Positions 8,120 through 14,806 of a stretch of DNA of 15,428 nt are shown here, piece after piece. Under the pieces are notes generated by a model. It was not told the origin of the DNA and did not search any database. It saw only the letters and a program-made list of their open reading frames with translations. The DNA is from TMP-86 sp964247385 (GTDB lineage Bacteria; Pseudomonadota; Gammaproteobacteria; Steroidobacterales; Steroidobacteraceae): contig CAXTUB010000026.1 in NCBI GenBank assembly GCA_964247385.1, positions 1-15,428 on the forward strand. The letters run 5' to 3'. Numbering within the stretch: the first letter of the stretch is position 1; every line of letters begins with the position of its first letter. The position numbers and the translations under genes are program-made.

Positions 8120-8254
8120 ATGAGCTCGCTTCCGGCTCAGGATCCGAGCGCGCAGCGGCGGCGCATTCGGCACAGCGCGTGGCTCGCAGGCTTGATTGCC
8201 TTTGGCTTTTATCTTGGTTTCATCGTGTTATCCGTCGTGCGCGCGCATCATTAG
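8120..8254 (+). CDS. Small single-pass membrane protein of the cox cluster
   Basis: Seen: 44 residues from the ATG at 8120. A basic cytoplasmic N-terminus with AQRRRIRHS is followed by one membrane helix at about residues 20-40 (AWLAGLIAFGFYLGFIVLSVV) and the tail RAHH. It fills the gap between coxA (44 bases before) and ctaG (3 bases after). Known: many beta- and gammaproteobacterial cox clusters have a tiny membrane protein at exactly this place, annotated as cytochrome oxidase small assembly protein. This peptide fits in position, length and topology. I infer a role in oxidase assembly, perhaps with CtaG. No strong ribosome site is seen beyond the GGGG next to the ATG, so the start is the least certain part. 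The frame is open far upstream through coxA, but that part is only shadow. Confidence 0.68.
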   Translation: MSSLPAQDPSAQRRRIRHSAWLAGLIAFGFYLGFIVLSVVRAHH

Positions 8255-8257
8255 AGA

Positions 8258-8836
8258 ATGAACGTGACCCCACGCACGCCGGCGCGCCGCACGGAATCGC
8301 ACCGCGCCCATCACTCGCGCTTTCGCGCGGCCAATCGCAGTCTCGTCGCGCGGCTTTTGTTATTCACCGCGGGGAGTTTTGCGTTCGGCTTCGCGCTGGT
8401 TCCCTTGTATGACGTGCTGTGCAAAGTGGCCGGCATCGGCAACGCCGAAGCAAAGGCGGGTAGAGCCACGGCGCATGAGGCTGTCGATGTCGATCGGGTG
8501 GTGACGCTCGAGTTTCTCACCAACCCCGCAAGCGTAGGCACGTATGAGTTTCGCCCGACCGTGGCCTCGATGAAAGTGCATCCGGGCAAGCTGTACGACA
8601 CACAGTTTTTTGCGCACAACTTGACGCGCAGTGCGTCGGTGGCACAAGCCGTGCCAGGCATCTCGCCGGGAGGCGCGGCGCAATACTTTCACAAGACCGA
8701 ATGCTTTTGCTTCAGTCCGCAAAAATTCGCGCCGGGTGAATCGAGAAATCTCATCGTGCGCTTCATCATCGATCCGCAGTTGCCGAGCAATGTGGACAAG
8801 CTGACGTTGCAATACACGTTGTTCGACAAGACCTAA
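8258..8836 (+). CDS. ctaG: Cytochrome c oxidase assembly protein CtaG/Cox11
   Basis: Role: membrane-anchored periplasmic copper chaperone that delivers copper to the CuB site of subunit I. Seen: 192 residues. A basic N-terminus is followed by one membrane helix at about 30-50 (VARLLLFTAGSFAFGFALVPL), then the family signature YDVLCKVAGIGN with C55. The immunoglobulin-like periplasmic domain carries the copper motif ECFCFSPQ with C149 and C151. FDPQ-like IDPQLP and the end LTLQYTLFD also match Cox11. All three conserved cysteines are present and the length is typical. It starts 3 bases after the stop of the small membrane protein and is probably coupled to it; coxC follows after 26 bases. Confidence 0.96.
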   Translation: MNVTPRTPARRTESHRAHHSRFRAANRSLVARLLLFTAGSFAFGFALVPLYDVLCKVAGIGNAEAKAGRATAHEAVDVDRVVTLEFLTNPASVGTYEFRPTVASMKVHPGKLYDTQFFAHNLTRSASVAQAVPGISPGGAAQYFHKTECFCFSPQKFAPGESRNLIVRFIIDPQLPSNVDKLTLQYTLFDKT

Positions 8837-8862
8837 CGGCCTTTAGGAGCCTTCGCCAAGAT

Positions 8863-9798
8863 ATGCCCGAACAGATGTCCGACCTTCACTTGACGCCTGC
8901 CGGCGTTGCGGCGCCTCCTCAAACGAGAACCGAGCACAACACCTACTACGTGCCTCACGGAAGTCCGTGGCCCATCTATGGCTCGGTGACGCTGTTCACC
9001 TTGATGGCAGGCGCCATCTCCACGTTGAACGGATGGCTGCCGGCGTGGACGCTGCTGCCCGGCCTCGTCATGTTGGCTGCGCTGTTTTTTCTGTGGTTCG
9101 GCACCGTCATCGGCGAGAACCAGCGCGGCTTGTACAACCTCGCGGTCGACCGCTCATTCCGCATGGGAATGATGTGGTTCATTTTTTCCGAGGTCATGTT
9201 TTTCGTGGCGTTTTTCGGCGCGCTGTTCTACGCGCGCCAATTCGCCATTCCCTGGCTTTCGGGCGACGGCGTCAAAATTTTCTCGAAGCTTTTATTGTGG
9301 AATGAATATACAGGCGCTTGGCCGAGCAACGGCCCCGCGGCCTTGAGTCCCCGCGCCGACGGCTCGTTCGAGACCATTCCCGCGCTCGGCCTTCCAGCGA
9401 TCAATACGGCGATTCTTCTCACCAGCAGCTTGACCGTCAGCATTGCGCACCATGCCTTGATTGCCGGCAACCGGTCGCGCCTGAAAATATTTTTAGCCGC
9501 GACATTTCTCCTGGGCTTTACTTTCGTGGCGCTCCAGACCATGGAGTATCACGAGGCCTATTCAGAGTTGGGGTTGACGCTCGGCACCGGCATCTACGGC
9601 TCCACGTTCTTCATGCTCACCGGCTTTCACGGCATGCACGTGACCATCGGTGCAATCATGCTCACCGTCATCTGGCTGCGCGTGATGCGCGGGCATTTCA
9701 CGCCCGACCGGCACTTCGCATTCGAGGCGGTGGCGTGGTATTGGCACTTCGTCGACGTGGTGTGGCTCGGGCTATTCATTTTCGTATATTGGCTGTAA
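8863..9798 (+). CDS. coxC: Cytochrome c oxidase subunit III
   Basis: Role: core membrane subunit without cofactors; stabilises subunit I and supports proton uptake into the D path. Seen: 311 residues with about seven helices. Family marks are HGSPWPIYGS near residue 32, FSEVMFFVAFFGALFY at 108-123 with the conserved E110, LQTMEYHEA at 224-232, TGFHGMHVTIGA at 253-264 and AWYWHFVDVVWLGLF at 291-305. An extra loop at about 134-175, between the second and third groups of helices, is common in proteobacterial versions. AGGAG lies 13 bases before the ATG, rather far; an in-frame ATG four codons later is a possible alternative. This closes the plus-strand run; the next gene faces it after 16 bases. 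Confidence 0.97.
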   Translation: MPEQMSDLHLTPAGVAAPPQTRTEHNTYYVPHGSPWPIYGSVTLFTLMAGAISTLNGWLPAWTLLPGLVMLAALFFLWFGTVIGENQRGLYNLAVDRSFRMGMMWFIFSEVMFFVAFFGALFYARQFAIPWLSGDGVKIFSKLLLWNEYTGAWPSNGPAALSPRADGSFETIPALGLPAINTAILLTSSLTVSIAHHALIAGNRSRLKIFLAATFLLGFTFVALQTMEYHEAYSELGLTLGTGIYGSTFFMLTGFHGMHVTIGAIMLTVIWLRVMRGHFTPDRHFAFEAVAWYWHFVDVVWLGLFIFVYWL

Positions 9799-9814
9799 GC
9801 CCGTATCGAGCCCG

Positions 9815-10072
9815 TTAGGGCCGCTGAGTGCTGGCCGCACCATGCGCCGGATCAGCGGCGGAGTGAGGCTTGATCCAGCCACGAAAGTAACCCACGATGA
9901 GTAGCAAGAATAAGGCGAGGGAGAGCGCGATGCGCACGCTCAAGGCGCGCGCGACTCCTTTGCTGCGCGCCACCGAAGTCTCGCCTCGGCCGCCGGATAA
10001 ATGAAATAGCGCGCGGCCCAAGCTTGCGATGATGAGCAGCAGCAGGAACAGCACGATATATTTGAATTCCAT
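9815..10072 (-). CDS. DUF2909 twin-transmembrane protein
   Basis: Function unknown; small proteins of this family are common beside surf1 in cox clusters of beta- and gammaproteobacteria. Seen: 85 residues with two membrane helices, at about 4-24 (KYIVLFLLLLIIASLGRALF) and 47-63, joined by a basic loop (GGRGETSVARSKG). The RALSVRIALSLALFLLLIVGYFRGWIKPH block, with GWIxPH at the end of the second helix, matches the family pattern. The ATG at 10072 has GAGG just upstream; the frame is open for 17 more codons, but those fall in surf1 coding sequence. The gene runs against its neighbours: it faces coxC tail to tail with a 16-base gap and starts only 17 bases from the surf1 start, so its promoter must lie inside surf1. 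Confidence 0.83.
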   Translation of the reverse strand: MEFKYIVLFLLLLIIASLGRALFHLSGGRGETSVARSKGVARALSVRIALSLALFLLLIVGYFRGWIKPHSAADPAHGAASTQRP

Positions 10073-10089
10073 CGCCCTCGAAGTATAGC

Positions 10090-10812
10090 GTGGCGTTTCG
10101 CATCGGCTCGCGCACGTTCGCACCGCGCCCGCTCACGACGAGCATTGCTTTCCTGTTATTCATTGCGCTGCTGCTCGCCGGGCGCTGGCAGCTGCAGCGC
10201 GCCGAGGAAAAGCGCGCGCTATTCGATGAATTTGCGGCCGGAAACCGCAGTGTGGCGCGCATCAACAGCCGCAGTGCAGTTCTTACGCGCTACGCGTCAC
10301 TGCTTGCGCGAGGCCACTATGCATCGAGTGAGCAGGTGTTGATCGACAACATGGTGTCGAGTGAAGGACAGGCAGGCTATGACGTGATCACCCCGTTTGA
10401 GCTCGATGATGGCGGTTGGCTCCTGGTCAATCGCGGCTGGATTTCCTCCGGCGCCAACCGTGCCGTGCTGCCTGACATCGCGGTGGCGGAAAACGCGCGC
10501 TCGATTCGCGGCCGCGCCGATCTCCTGCCGCGTCCCGGCATCCGCTTGGGTTCGCCTCCTGTTCTAGCACCCCCCTTCCCCGTGCGAGCTTCCTATCCGA
10601 CGGCTGCGCAGGTTCGAGCGCTGCTCACGCCCCGCCGCTGGGCGCCGGCTGCCGAAGCCGTGTTGCTCGATGCGCACGAACCCGACGGATTCGAGCGGCA
10701 TTGGAATGCTCCCGGCTTCCCGCCCTTGCGCCACATTGCCTACGCCGTGCAGTGGTTTGCGCTCGCGGCGGCGCTCGTTGTCATTTACTTCATCACCAAC
10801 CTCAAAAAATGA
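10090..10812 (+). CDS. surf1: SURF1 family oxidase assembly protein
   Basis: Role: inner-membrane factor for aa3 oxidase assembly, thought to bind heme a and help its insertion into subunit I. Seen: 240 residues with the usual two-helix plan: one helix at about 15-31 followed at once by the signature GRWQLQRAEEKRALFDEF (31-48), a periplasmic domain containing WLLVNRGWI, and a C-terminal helix at about 218-237 preceded by HIAYAVQWF. Length is typical. The start is a GTG with only a weak GAAG upstream; no ATG gives a better N-terminus. It starts 17 bases from the divergent DUF2909 start and its stop overlaps the next ATG by four bases (ATGA), so the Sco-like gene is coupled to it. Confidence 0.94.
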   Translation: MAFRIGSRTFAPRPLTTSIAFLLFIALLLAGRWQLQRAEEKRALFDEFAAGNRSVARINSRSAVLTRYASLLARGHYASSEQVLIDNMVSSEGQAGYDVITPFELDDGGWLLVNRGWISSGANRAVLPDIAVAENARSIRGRADLLPRPGIRLGSPPVLAPPFPVRASYPTAAQVRALLTPRRWAPAAEAVLLDAHEPDGFERHWNAPGFPPLRHIAYAVQWFALAAALVVIYFITNLKK

Positions 10813-11390
10813 ATCGAGGCCAACGCATGCTGGTGCTTCTGGCGGCCCTGTTCCTCGCACCGCTCGGGCTCGCGTTCTGGCTGTACTACGGCGGCGCGCA
10901 TTCGGGCGCGCGCGTGAATCATGGCGAGCTCATGCAGCCCGCGCGGCCTCTGCCGCTCGCCACGCTCACCCTCGCAGATGGGTCCCGATCGAAAGGAGAT
11001 TTGCTGCGCCACCATTGGACATTGCTATTCACGAGCGATGGCGCGTGCGATGCGGTTTGCCGTAAATCCCTGTATGACATGCGCCAAGTTCGGCTCGCAC
11101 TCGATCGCGACATGGAGCGGGTACAGCGAGTGTGGATTGCGAGCGGAGCGTGTTGTCCGGACGACTTCTTGCGGCGCGAGCAAGCCGGGCTCATCGTGAT
11201 CAAGGCCGATGATCTCGCGGCACCGCTGCTTCAGGCGCTCGCCACCACCGGGCAACCCGCCGCCGCCGCGCAGCGAATTCAGGTGATCGATCCACTGGGC
11301 AACCTCGTGTTGGGTTATGCACCGGGTGCGCCGGCCAAAGGCTTGCTCGAGGATTTGAAGCGCTTGCTCAAGTTGTCGCACATTGGCTGA
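10809..11390 (+). CDS. Sco-like thioredoxin-fold membrane protein of the cox cluster
   Basis: Probable role: membrane-anchored periplasmic thiol protein in oxidase assembly; exact reaction unknown. Seen: 193 residues. One N-terminal helix at about 8-27, then NHGELMQPARPLP, a beta-strand ending in WTLLFTSDGACDAVC with a CxxxC pair (C80, C84), and later IQVIDPLGNLVLGY, which resembles the xxDPxG strand of Sco/thioredoxin-like proteins. The CxxxC spacing is that of Sco1/SenC, but the histidine that completes the Sco copper site just before the DPxG strand is not seen. A second cysteine pair, CC, lies at 115-116. Known: a protein of this type lies between surf1 and ctaA in Pseudomonas and many relatives. 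The ATG at 10809 overlaps the surf1 stop; its own stop lies inside the ctaA start region. Confidence 0.82.
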   Translation: MNRGQRMLVLLAALFLAPLGLAFWLYYGGAHSGARVNHGELMQPARPLPLATLTLADGSRSKGDLLRHHWTLLFTSDGACDAVCRKSLYDMRQVRLALDRDMERVQRVWIASGACCPDDFLRREQAGLIVIKADDLAAPLLQALATTGQPAAAAQRIQVIDPLGNLVLGYAPGAPAKGLLEDLKRLLKLSHIG

Positions 11391-12342
11391 CCGCATCGTT
11401 CTATTTCGCCGCATGGCATTCGCGGCTGTGGTATTGGCCGCGTGTGTGGTGGTGATGGGCGCATGGGTACGTCTCACCAATGCGGGCCTCGGCTGTCCGG
11501 ACTGGCCGGGGTGCTACGGGCAGTTGCACCCGGAGTCGGATGCCGGCGCGAAGCCGTGGCACGAAATGATTCATCGCTATGCGGCGGGCCTGCTCGTGCT
11601 ATCCATCGGTGCGCTCGCGTGGCTTTCCTTTCGTAATCGGAGCGATGCGCGCCAGCCGCTCATGCCGGCGGTGGCATTGGTGGGGCTCGTGATCCTGCAA
11701 GCAGCGCTCGGCGCGTTCACCGTGACATGGCTGTTGAAGCCGCTCATCGTCACGCTGCACTTGTTGGGCGGCCTCGCGACTCTGGCGGTGCTGACGTGGC
11801 TCGCGACTCGGCCATCGACCGACGCCTCGGAGCGTTCAACCGACGCGCGCCCGGCGCTCGGCCACTCGCTGCGCGCCGCGGCGTATGTTGCATTCGCCAT
11901 ACTGGCCGTGCAGATCGCGCTCGGCGGCTGGACCAGCTCGAACTACGCCGCCGTGGCGTGCCCTGATTTTCCGACCTGCCGCGGGAGTTATTCGCCGCCC
12001 ATGGATTTTCGCGACGCGTTCGTATTGTGGCGCGGCCTCGGCATCAACTACGAAGGCGGCGTGCTGGCCAGCCCCGCGCGCACCGCGATTCATGTGGCGC
12101 ATCGAATTGGCGCGTTGGTTGCGGGTACCGCTCTCGTGTTGCTCGGAGTGGCGGCGCTGCGCGCGCGCGCGCGCCCGCTGAGGATCTGCGGCATCTGGCT
12201 CATCGCCGCCGTGTGCACGCAAATTCTCATCGGCATTTCGGTCGTGCATTGGGGCGTTCCATTGACGCTCGCCACGGCACACAATGCGGGCGCGGCCTTG
12301 CTCGTCATCACCATGACTCGGCTACTGCGGAAACTCACGTGA
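11383..12342 (+). CDS. ctaA: Heme A synthase (CtaA/Cox15)
   Basis: Role: inner-membrane enzyme that oxidises the C8 methyl group of heme O to a formyl group, giving heme A for subunit I. Seen: 319 residues with eight helices in two similar halves. Half one has RLTNAGLGCPDWPGCYGQLHP with C38 and C44, then H64 and H126; half two has VACPDFPTCRGSY with C193 and C199, then H240 and H300. These are the expected heme-ligand histidines and disulfide cysteines. Start: a TTG at 11383 overlapping the upstream stop by eight bases gives the normal basic FRR before helix 1. The first ATG, at 11413, would remove these residues, so TTG is preferred but not certain. A (GC)8 tract lies inside the gene. Confidence 0.95.
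   Translation: MADRIVLFRRMAFAAVVLAACVVVMGAWVRLTNAGLGCPDWPGCYGQLHPESDAGAKPWHEMIHRYAAGLLVLSIGALAWLSFRNRSDARQPLMPAVALVGLVILQAALGAFTVTWLLKPLIVTLHLLGGLATLAVLTWLATRPSTDASERSTDARPALGHSLRAAAYVAFAILAVQIALGGWTSSNYAAVACPDFPTCRGSYSPPMDFRDAFVLWRGLGINYEGGVLASPARTAIHVAHRIGALVAGTALVLLGVAALRARARPLRICGIWLIAAVCTQILIGISVVHWGVPLTLATAHNAGAALLVITMTRLLRKLT
12159..12174. repeat. (GC)8 dinucleotide tract inside ctaA
   Basis: Sixteen bases of perfect alternating GC encode part of LRARARARP, a basic loop between two helices of heme A synthase. A change by one repeat unit would shift the frame. GC-rich coding DNA makes such tracts by chance, so no function is claimed. Confidence 0.6.
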
Positions 12343-12359
12343 GCACGCCCCTGTAATCA

Positions 12360-12371
12360 GGCAGCGCTGCC
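12360..12371. repeat. 12-base perfect palindrome between ctaA and ctaB
   Basis: GGCAGCGCTGCC is self-complementary and lies in the 49-base gap, 20 bases before the ctaB start. No T-run follows, so it is not a normal terminator. It might be a protein-binding site or chance. Confidence 0.35.
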
Positions 12372-12391
12372 GCGCGTGTTAACCTTGCGCT

Positions 12392-13294
12392 ATGCAATCT
12401 TCTGATCGGGTCGCGGCGCTGCCGGTCGTGGCGGTCAGCTCGTGGCGTGATTATTTCGAGCTCACCAAGCCCAAGGTCACGCTGCTCATCGTGTTCACCG
12501 CCGTGGTCGGCATGGTGCTTGCCGCGCCGGGTTTCGTACCGTGGCAGCCGTTGGTCTTCGGAACGCTCGGCATCGCGCTCGCATCGGCCTCCGCCGCGGC
12601 GTGCAATCACGTCTTGGATCAACGCATCGATGCACGCATGGCGCGCACCCGTCACCGGCCGCTGCCCACGGGCCAATTGGATGAGCGATCCGCTTCGACG
12701 TTCGCATTGATTCTCGCGCTGGCCTCCATGCTCATCCTGGCGCTCTGCGTCAACATGCTCACAGCGATTCTTACTTTTTGTTCGCTCATCGGCTATGCGT
12801 GTGTCTATACCCAGTGGTTGAAACGGGCGACGCCGCAAAACATCGTGATTGGCGGAGCCGCGGGCGCCGCGCCGCCGGTGCTTGGCTGGGCTGCGGTGAC
12901 GAACAGCGTGAGCGCTCAAGCCTTGCTCTTGTTCTTGATCGTGTTTACTTGGACTCCACCGCATTTCTGGGCGCTCGCCATCGCGCGGCGCGATGACTAC
13001 GCCAAGGCCGGCATTCCCATGCTGCCCGTGACGCATGGAATCGCCTACACGCGTTTACAAATTCTGCTCTATACCATCTTGCTCACGCTCGTTACGCTGC
13101 TTCCGTACCTCATCGGCATGAGCGGGGTGATCTATCTTGCGGCCATCGTCAGCCTCGATATCGTCTTCTTGCGCCAGGCGCTTCGCTTGAAGCACGCGCA
13201 TATGCCCATGCGCATGTTTCGCTATTCGATCACTTATTTGATGCTGCTTTTTGCCGCGCTGATTGTCGATCATGTTTTGCTGATCAAGGTTTAG
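12392..13294 (+). CDS. ctaB: Heme O synthase (protoheme IX farnesyltransferase)
   Basis: Role: inner-membrane UbiA-family prenyltransferase that joins farnesyl diphosphate to heme B to make heme O, the substrate of CtaA. Seen: 300 residues with about nine helices. The N-terminal ELTKPKVTLLIVFTAVVGM is the family start. The diphosphate and magnesium-binding motif NHVLDQRIDARMARTRHRP covers residues 72-90 (N72, D76, D80). The second set of family marks, YTQWLKRATPQNIVIGGAAG, GAAPPVLGW, WTPPHFWALAI and DYAKAGIPMLPVTHG, is complete. It follows ctaA after 49 bases, a gap holding a 12-base palindrome, and ends 2 bases before the dehydrogenase lipoprotein gene. The name cyoE is also used for this family, but the aa3 context favours ctaB. 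Confidence 0.96.
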   Translation: MQSSDRVAALPVVAVSSWRDYFELTKPKVTLLIVFTAVVGMVLAAPGFVPWQPLVFGTLGIALASASAAACNHVLDQRIDARMARTRHRPLPTGQLDERSASTFALILALASMLILALCVNMLTAILTFCSLIGYACVYTQWLKRATPQNIVIGGAAGAAPPVLGWAAVTNSVSAQALLLFLIVFTWTPPHFWALAIARRDDYAKAGIPMLPVTHGIAYTRLQILLYTILLTLVTLLPYLIGMSGVIYLAAIVSLDIVFLRQALRLKHAHMPMRMFRYSITYLMLLFAALIVDHVLLIKV

Positions 13295-13296
13295 CC

Positions 13297-14676
13297 ATGC
13301 GTATTTCGAGATTGATCCCGGTGCTTTCCGCAGCGAGCTTGATCTGGACCTTGAGCGCATGCAGCAGCACGGCAAAGCTTCCGTTGGGTGCGGGGGAGGG
13401 TCCAAGCCCGCAGCTCCCGCCACCCGAGAAGTCGATCATCACGACGGCCAATGTCGCTAAGGCCACCGGTTGGTCTGAGGGCGCGAAGCCCGTGGCCGCG
13501 CAGGGCTTGCAGGTGGCCGCGTTGGCCCGCGATCTCAGCCACCCGCGCTGGCTGTATGTGTTGCCTAACGGTGATGTGCTCGTGGCGGAGACGAACGCGC
13601 CGCCCAAGCCGGATGACTCGAAAGGGGTCAGAGGCTTTTTTCAGGATCTCCTCATGAAGCGCGCCGGCAGCAAGCGCCCGGCGGCGAATCGAATCACTTT
13701 GCTGCGCGGTGCGGGCGCCAACGGCAGCCCGGCCATGCGCACGGCTTTTTTGCAGGGCTTGAACTCGCCGTTCGGCATGGCGCTCGTGGGCGATACGTTT
13801 TATGTCGCGGATACCGATGCCGTGATGAAATTTCATTACAACCCGGGCGATACGCAGCTGAGCGGGCCCGGAGAGAAGTTGACTGATCTCCCGGCCGGAA
13901 CCATCAATCATCACTGGACCAAGAATCTGATTCCTAATTCCGATGGCAGCAAGCTCTACGTGACGGTGGGCTCCAACAGCAACGTGGCGGAGAACGGAAT
14001 TGCCGCCGAGAGCGAGCGTGCTTGCATTTGGGAAGTGGATACCAAGAGCGGCGCGCATCGTGTGTTTGCTTCAGGCCTGCGCAATCCGAACGGATTGGGT
14101 TGGGAGCCCGACTCGAAAATTTTATGGACTGCAGTCAATGAGCGCGATGAGCTCGGCAGCGACTTGGTGCCCGATTACATGACCTCGGTCGCCGACGGCG
14201 GCTTTTACGGCTGGCCTTACAGCTATTACGGCGCGCACATCGACGAGCGGGTCCAGCCACAGCGACCTGACCTCGTCGCCAAAGCCTTGGTGCCCGACTA
14301 TGCGCTGGGCCCGCACACCGCGTCGCTGGGATTGGCATTCGCCAGTGGCGATTCACTTCCCGAGCGCTTTCGCCGCGGTGTTTTCATCGGGCAGCATGGC
14401 TCGTGGAATCGCAAGCCGCTGAGTGGCTATCGAGTCATCTTCATTCCATTTGCTAATGGCAAGCCGTCCGGAACAGTGGAAGAGGTCTTGACCGGCTTCG
14501 TCAATGACAAGAAAGAAGCGTGGGGCCGGCCAGTCGGAGTCGCCATGGATTCCACCGGCGCACTGTTGGTCGCAGATGACGTAGGCAACACCGTGTGGCG
14601 CATCAGCGCGGCGGGCGCGGCCAACGCCGCAACCGGCTTGACGCAGCCGAATACTCCAACACCCCCACAATCGTGA
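13297..14676 (+). CDS. Lipoprotein of the PQQ-dependent sugar/sorbosone dehydrogenase family
   Basis: Likely role: periplasm-facing beta-propeller dehydrogenase that oxidises a sugar or aldose-type substrate with PQQ; the substrate is unknown. Seen: 459 residues. Residues 1-21 are a lipoprotein signal with lipobox LSAC; C22 followed by Ser suggests the outer membrane. Six-bladed propeller repeats follow: HPRWLYVLPNGDVLVAET (82-99), NSPFGMALVGDTFYVADT (156-173), SDGSKLYVTVGSNSN (215-229), and GALLVADDVGNTVWRI near the end. H205/H206 and RNPNGL (R262, N263) match the places of the catalytic His and the Arg-Asn pair of soluble glucose dehydrogenase. NERDELGSDLVPDY and GGFYGWPYSYYG are typical of the sorbosone dehydrogenase subgroup. 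It starts 2 bases after the ctaB stop, so it is likely in the same transcript. No PQQ synthesis gene is in the window. Confidence 0.88.
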   Translation: MRISRLIPVLSAASLIWTLSACSSTAKLPLGAGEGPSPQLPPPEKSIITTANVAKATGWSEGAKPVAAQGLQVAALARDLSHPRWLYVLPNGDVLVAETNAPPKPDDSKGVRGFFQDLLMKRAGSKRPAANRITLLRGAGANGSPAMRTAFLQGLNSPFGMALVGDTFYVADTDAVMKFHYNPGDTQLSGPGEKLTDLPAGTINHHWTKNLIPNSDGSKLYVTVGSNSNVAENGIAAESERACIWEVDTKSGAHRVFASGLRNPNGLGWEPDSKILWTAVNERDELGSDLVPDYMTSVADGGFYGWPYSYYGAHIDERVQPQRPDLVAKALVPDYALGPHTASLGLAFASGDSLPERFRRGVFIGQHGSWNRKPLSGYRVIFIPFANGKPSGTVEEVLTGFVNDKKEAWGRPVGVAMDSTGALLVADDVGNTVWRISAAGAANAATGLTQPNTPTPPQS

Positions 14677-14710
14677 AATCGCGCAGCTCTGCGCGCGAGA
14701 CTCGCGATTT
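14676..14710. terminator. Hairpin after the dehydrogenase gene, possible terminator
   Basis: An 8-base perfect inverted repeat, AAATCGCG (14676-14683) and CGCGATTT (14703-14710), starts at the last base of the stop codon. Inside it, GCGCA and TGCGC (14681-14685, 14690-14694) can form a competing stem. Only a short TTT follows, so rho-independent termination would be weak. It could serve the plus-strand operon. Confidence 0.35.
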
Positions 14711-14806
14711 GCCGAGCGGCGCAAAATATCCGAATCAAGATTCAAGGTCGTGCGCGTCCGGGACGCGAGCACACCATGACATCAACGCATCGCGGCATAC
14801 TGATCG

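Noticed and set aside
12335..13036. Long open frame on the minus strand across ctaB
   Set aside because: It is antisense to a well-supported ctaB, is rich in Arg, His and Gln, has no recognisable domain, and is the expected shadow of GC-rich codons.
13291..14058. 255-residue minus-strand open frame across the dehydrogenase gene
   Set aside because: Composition is Arg/His/Ala-rich without domains, and the plus strand encodes a clear propeller lipoprotein.
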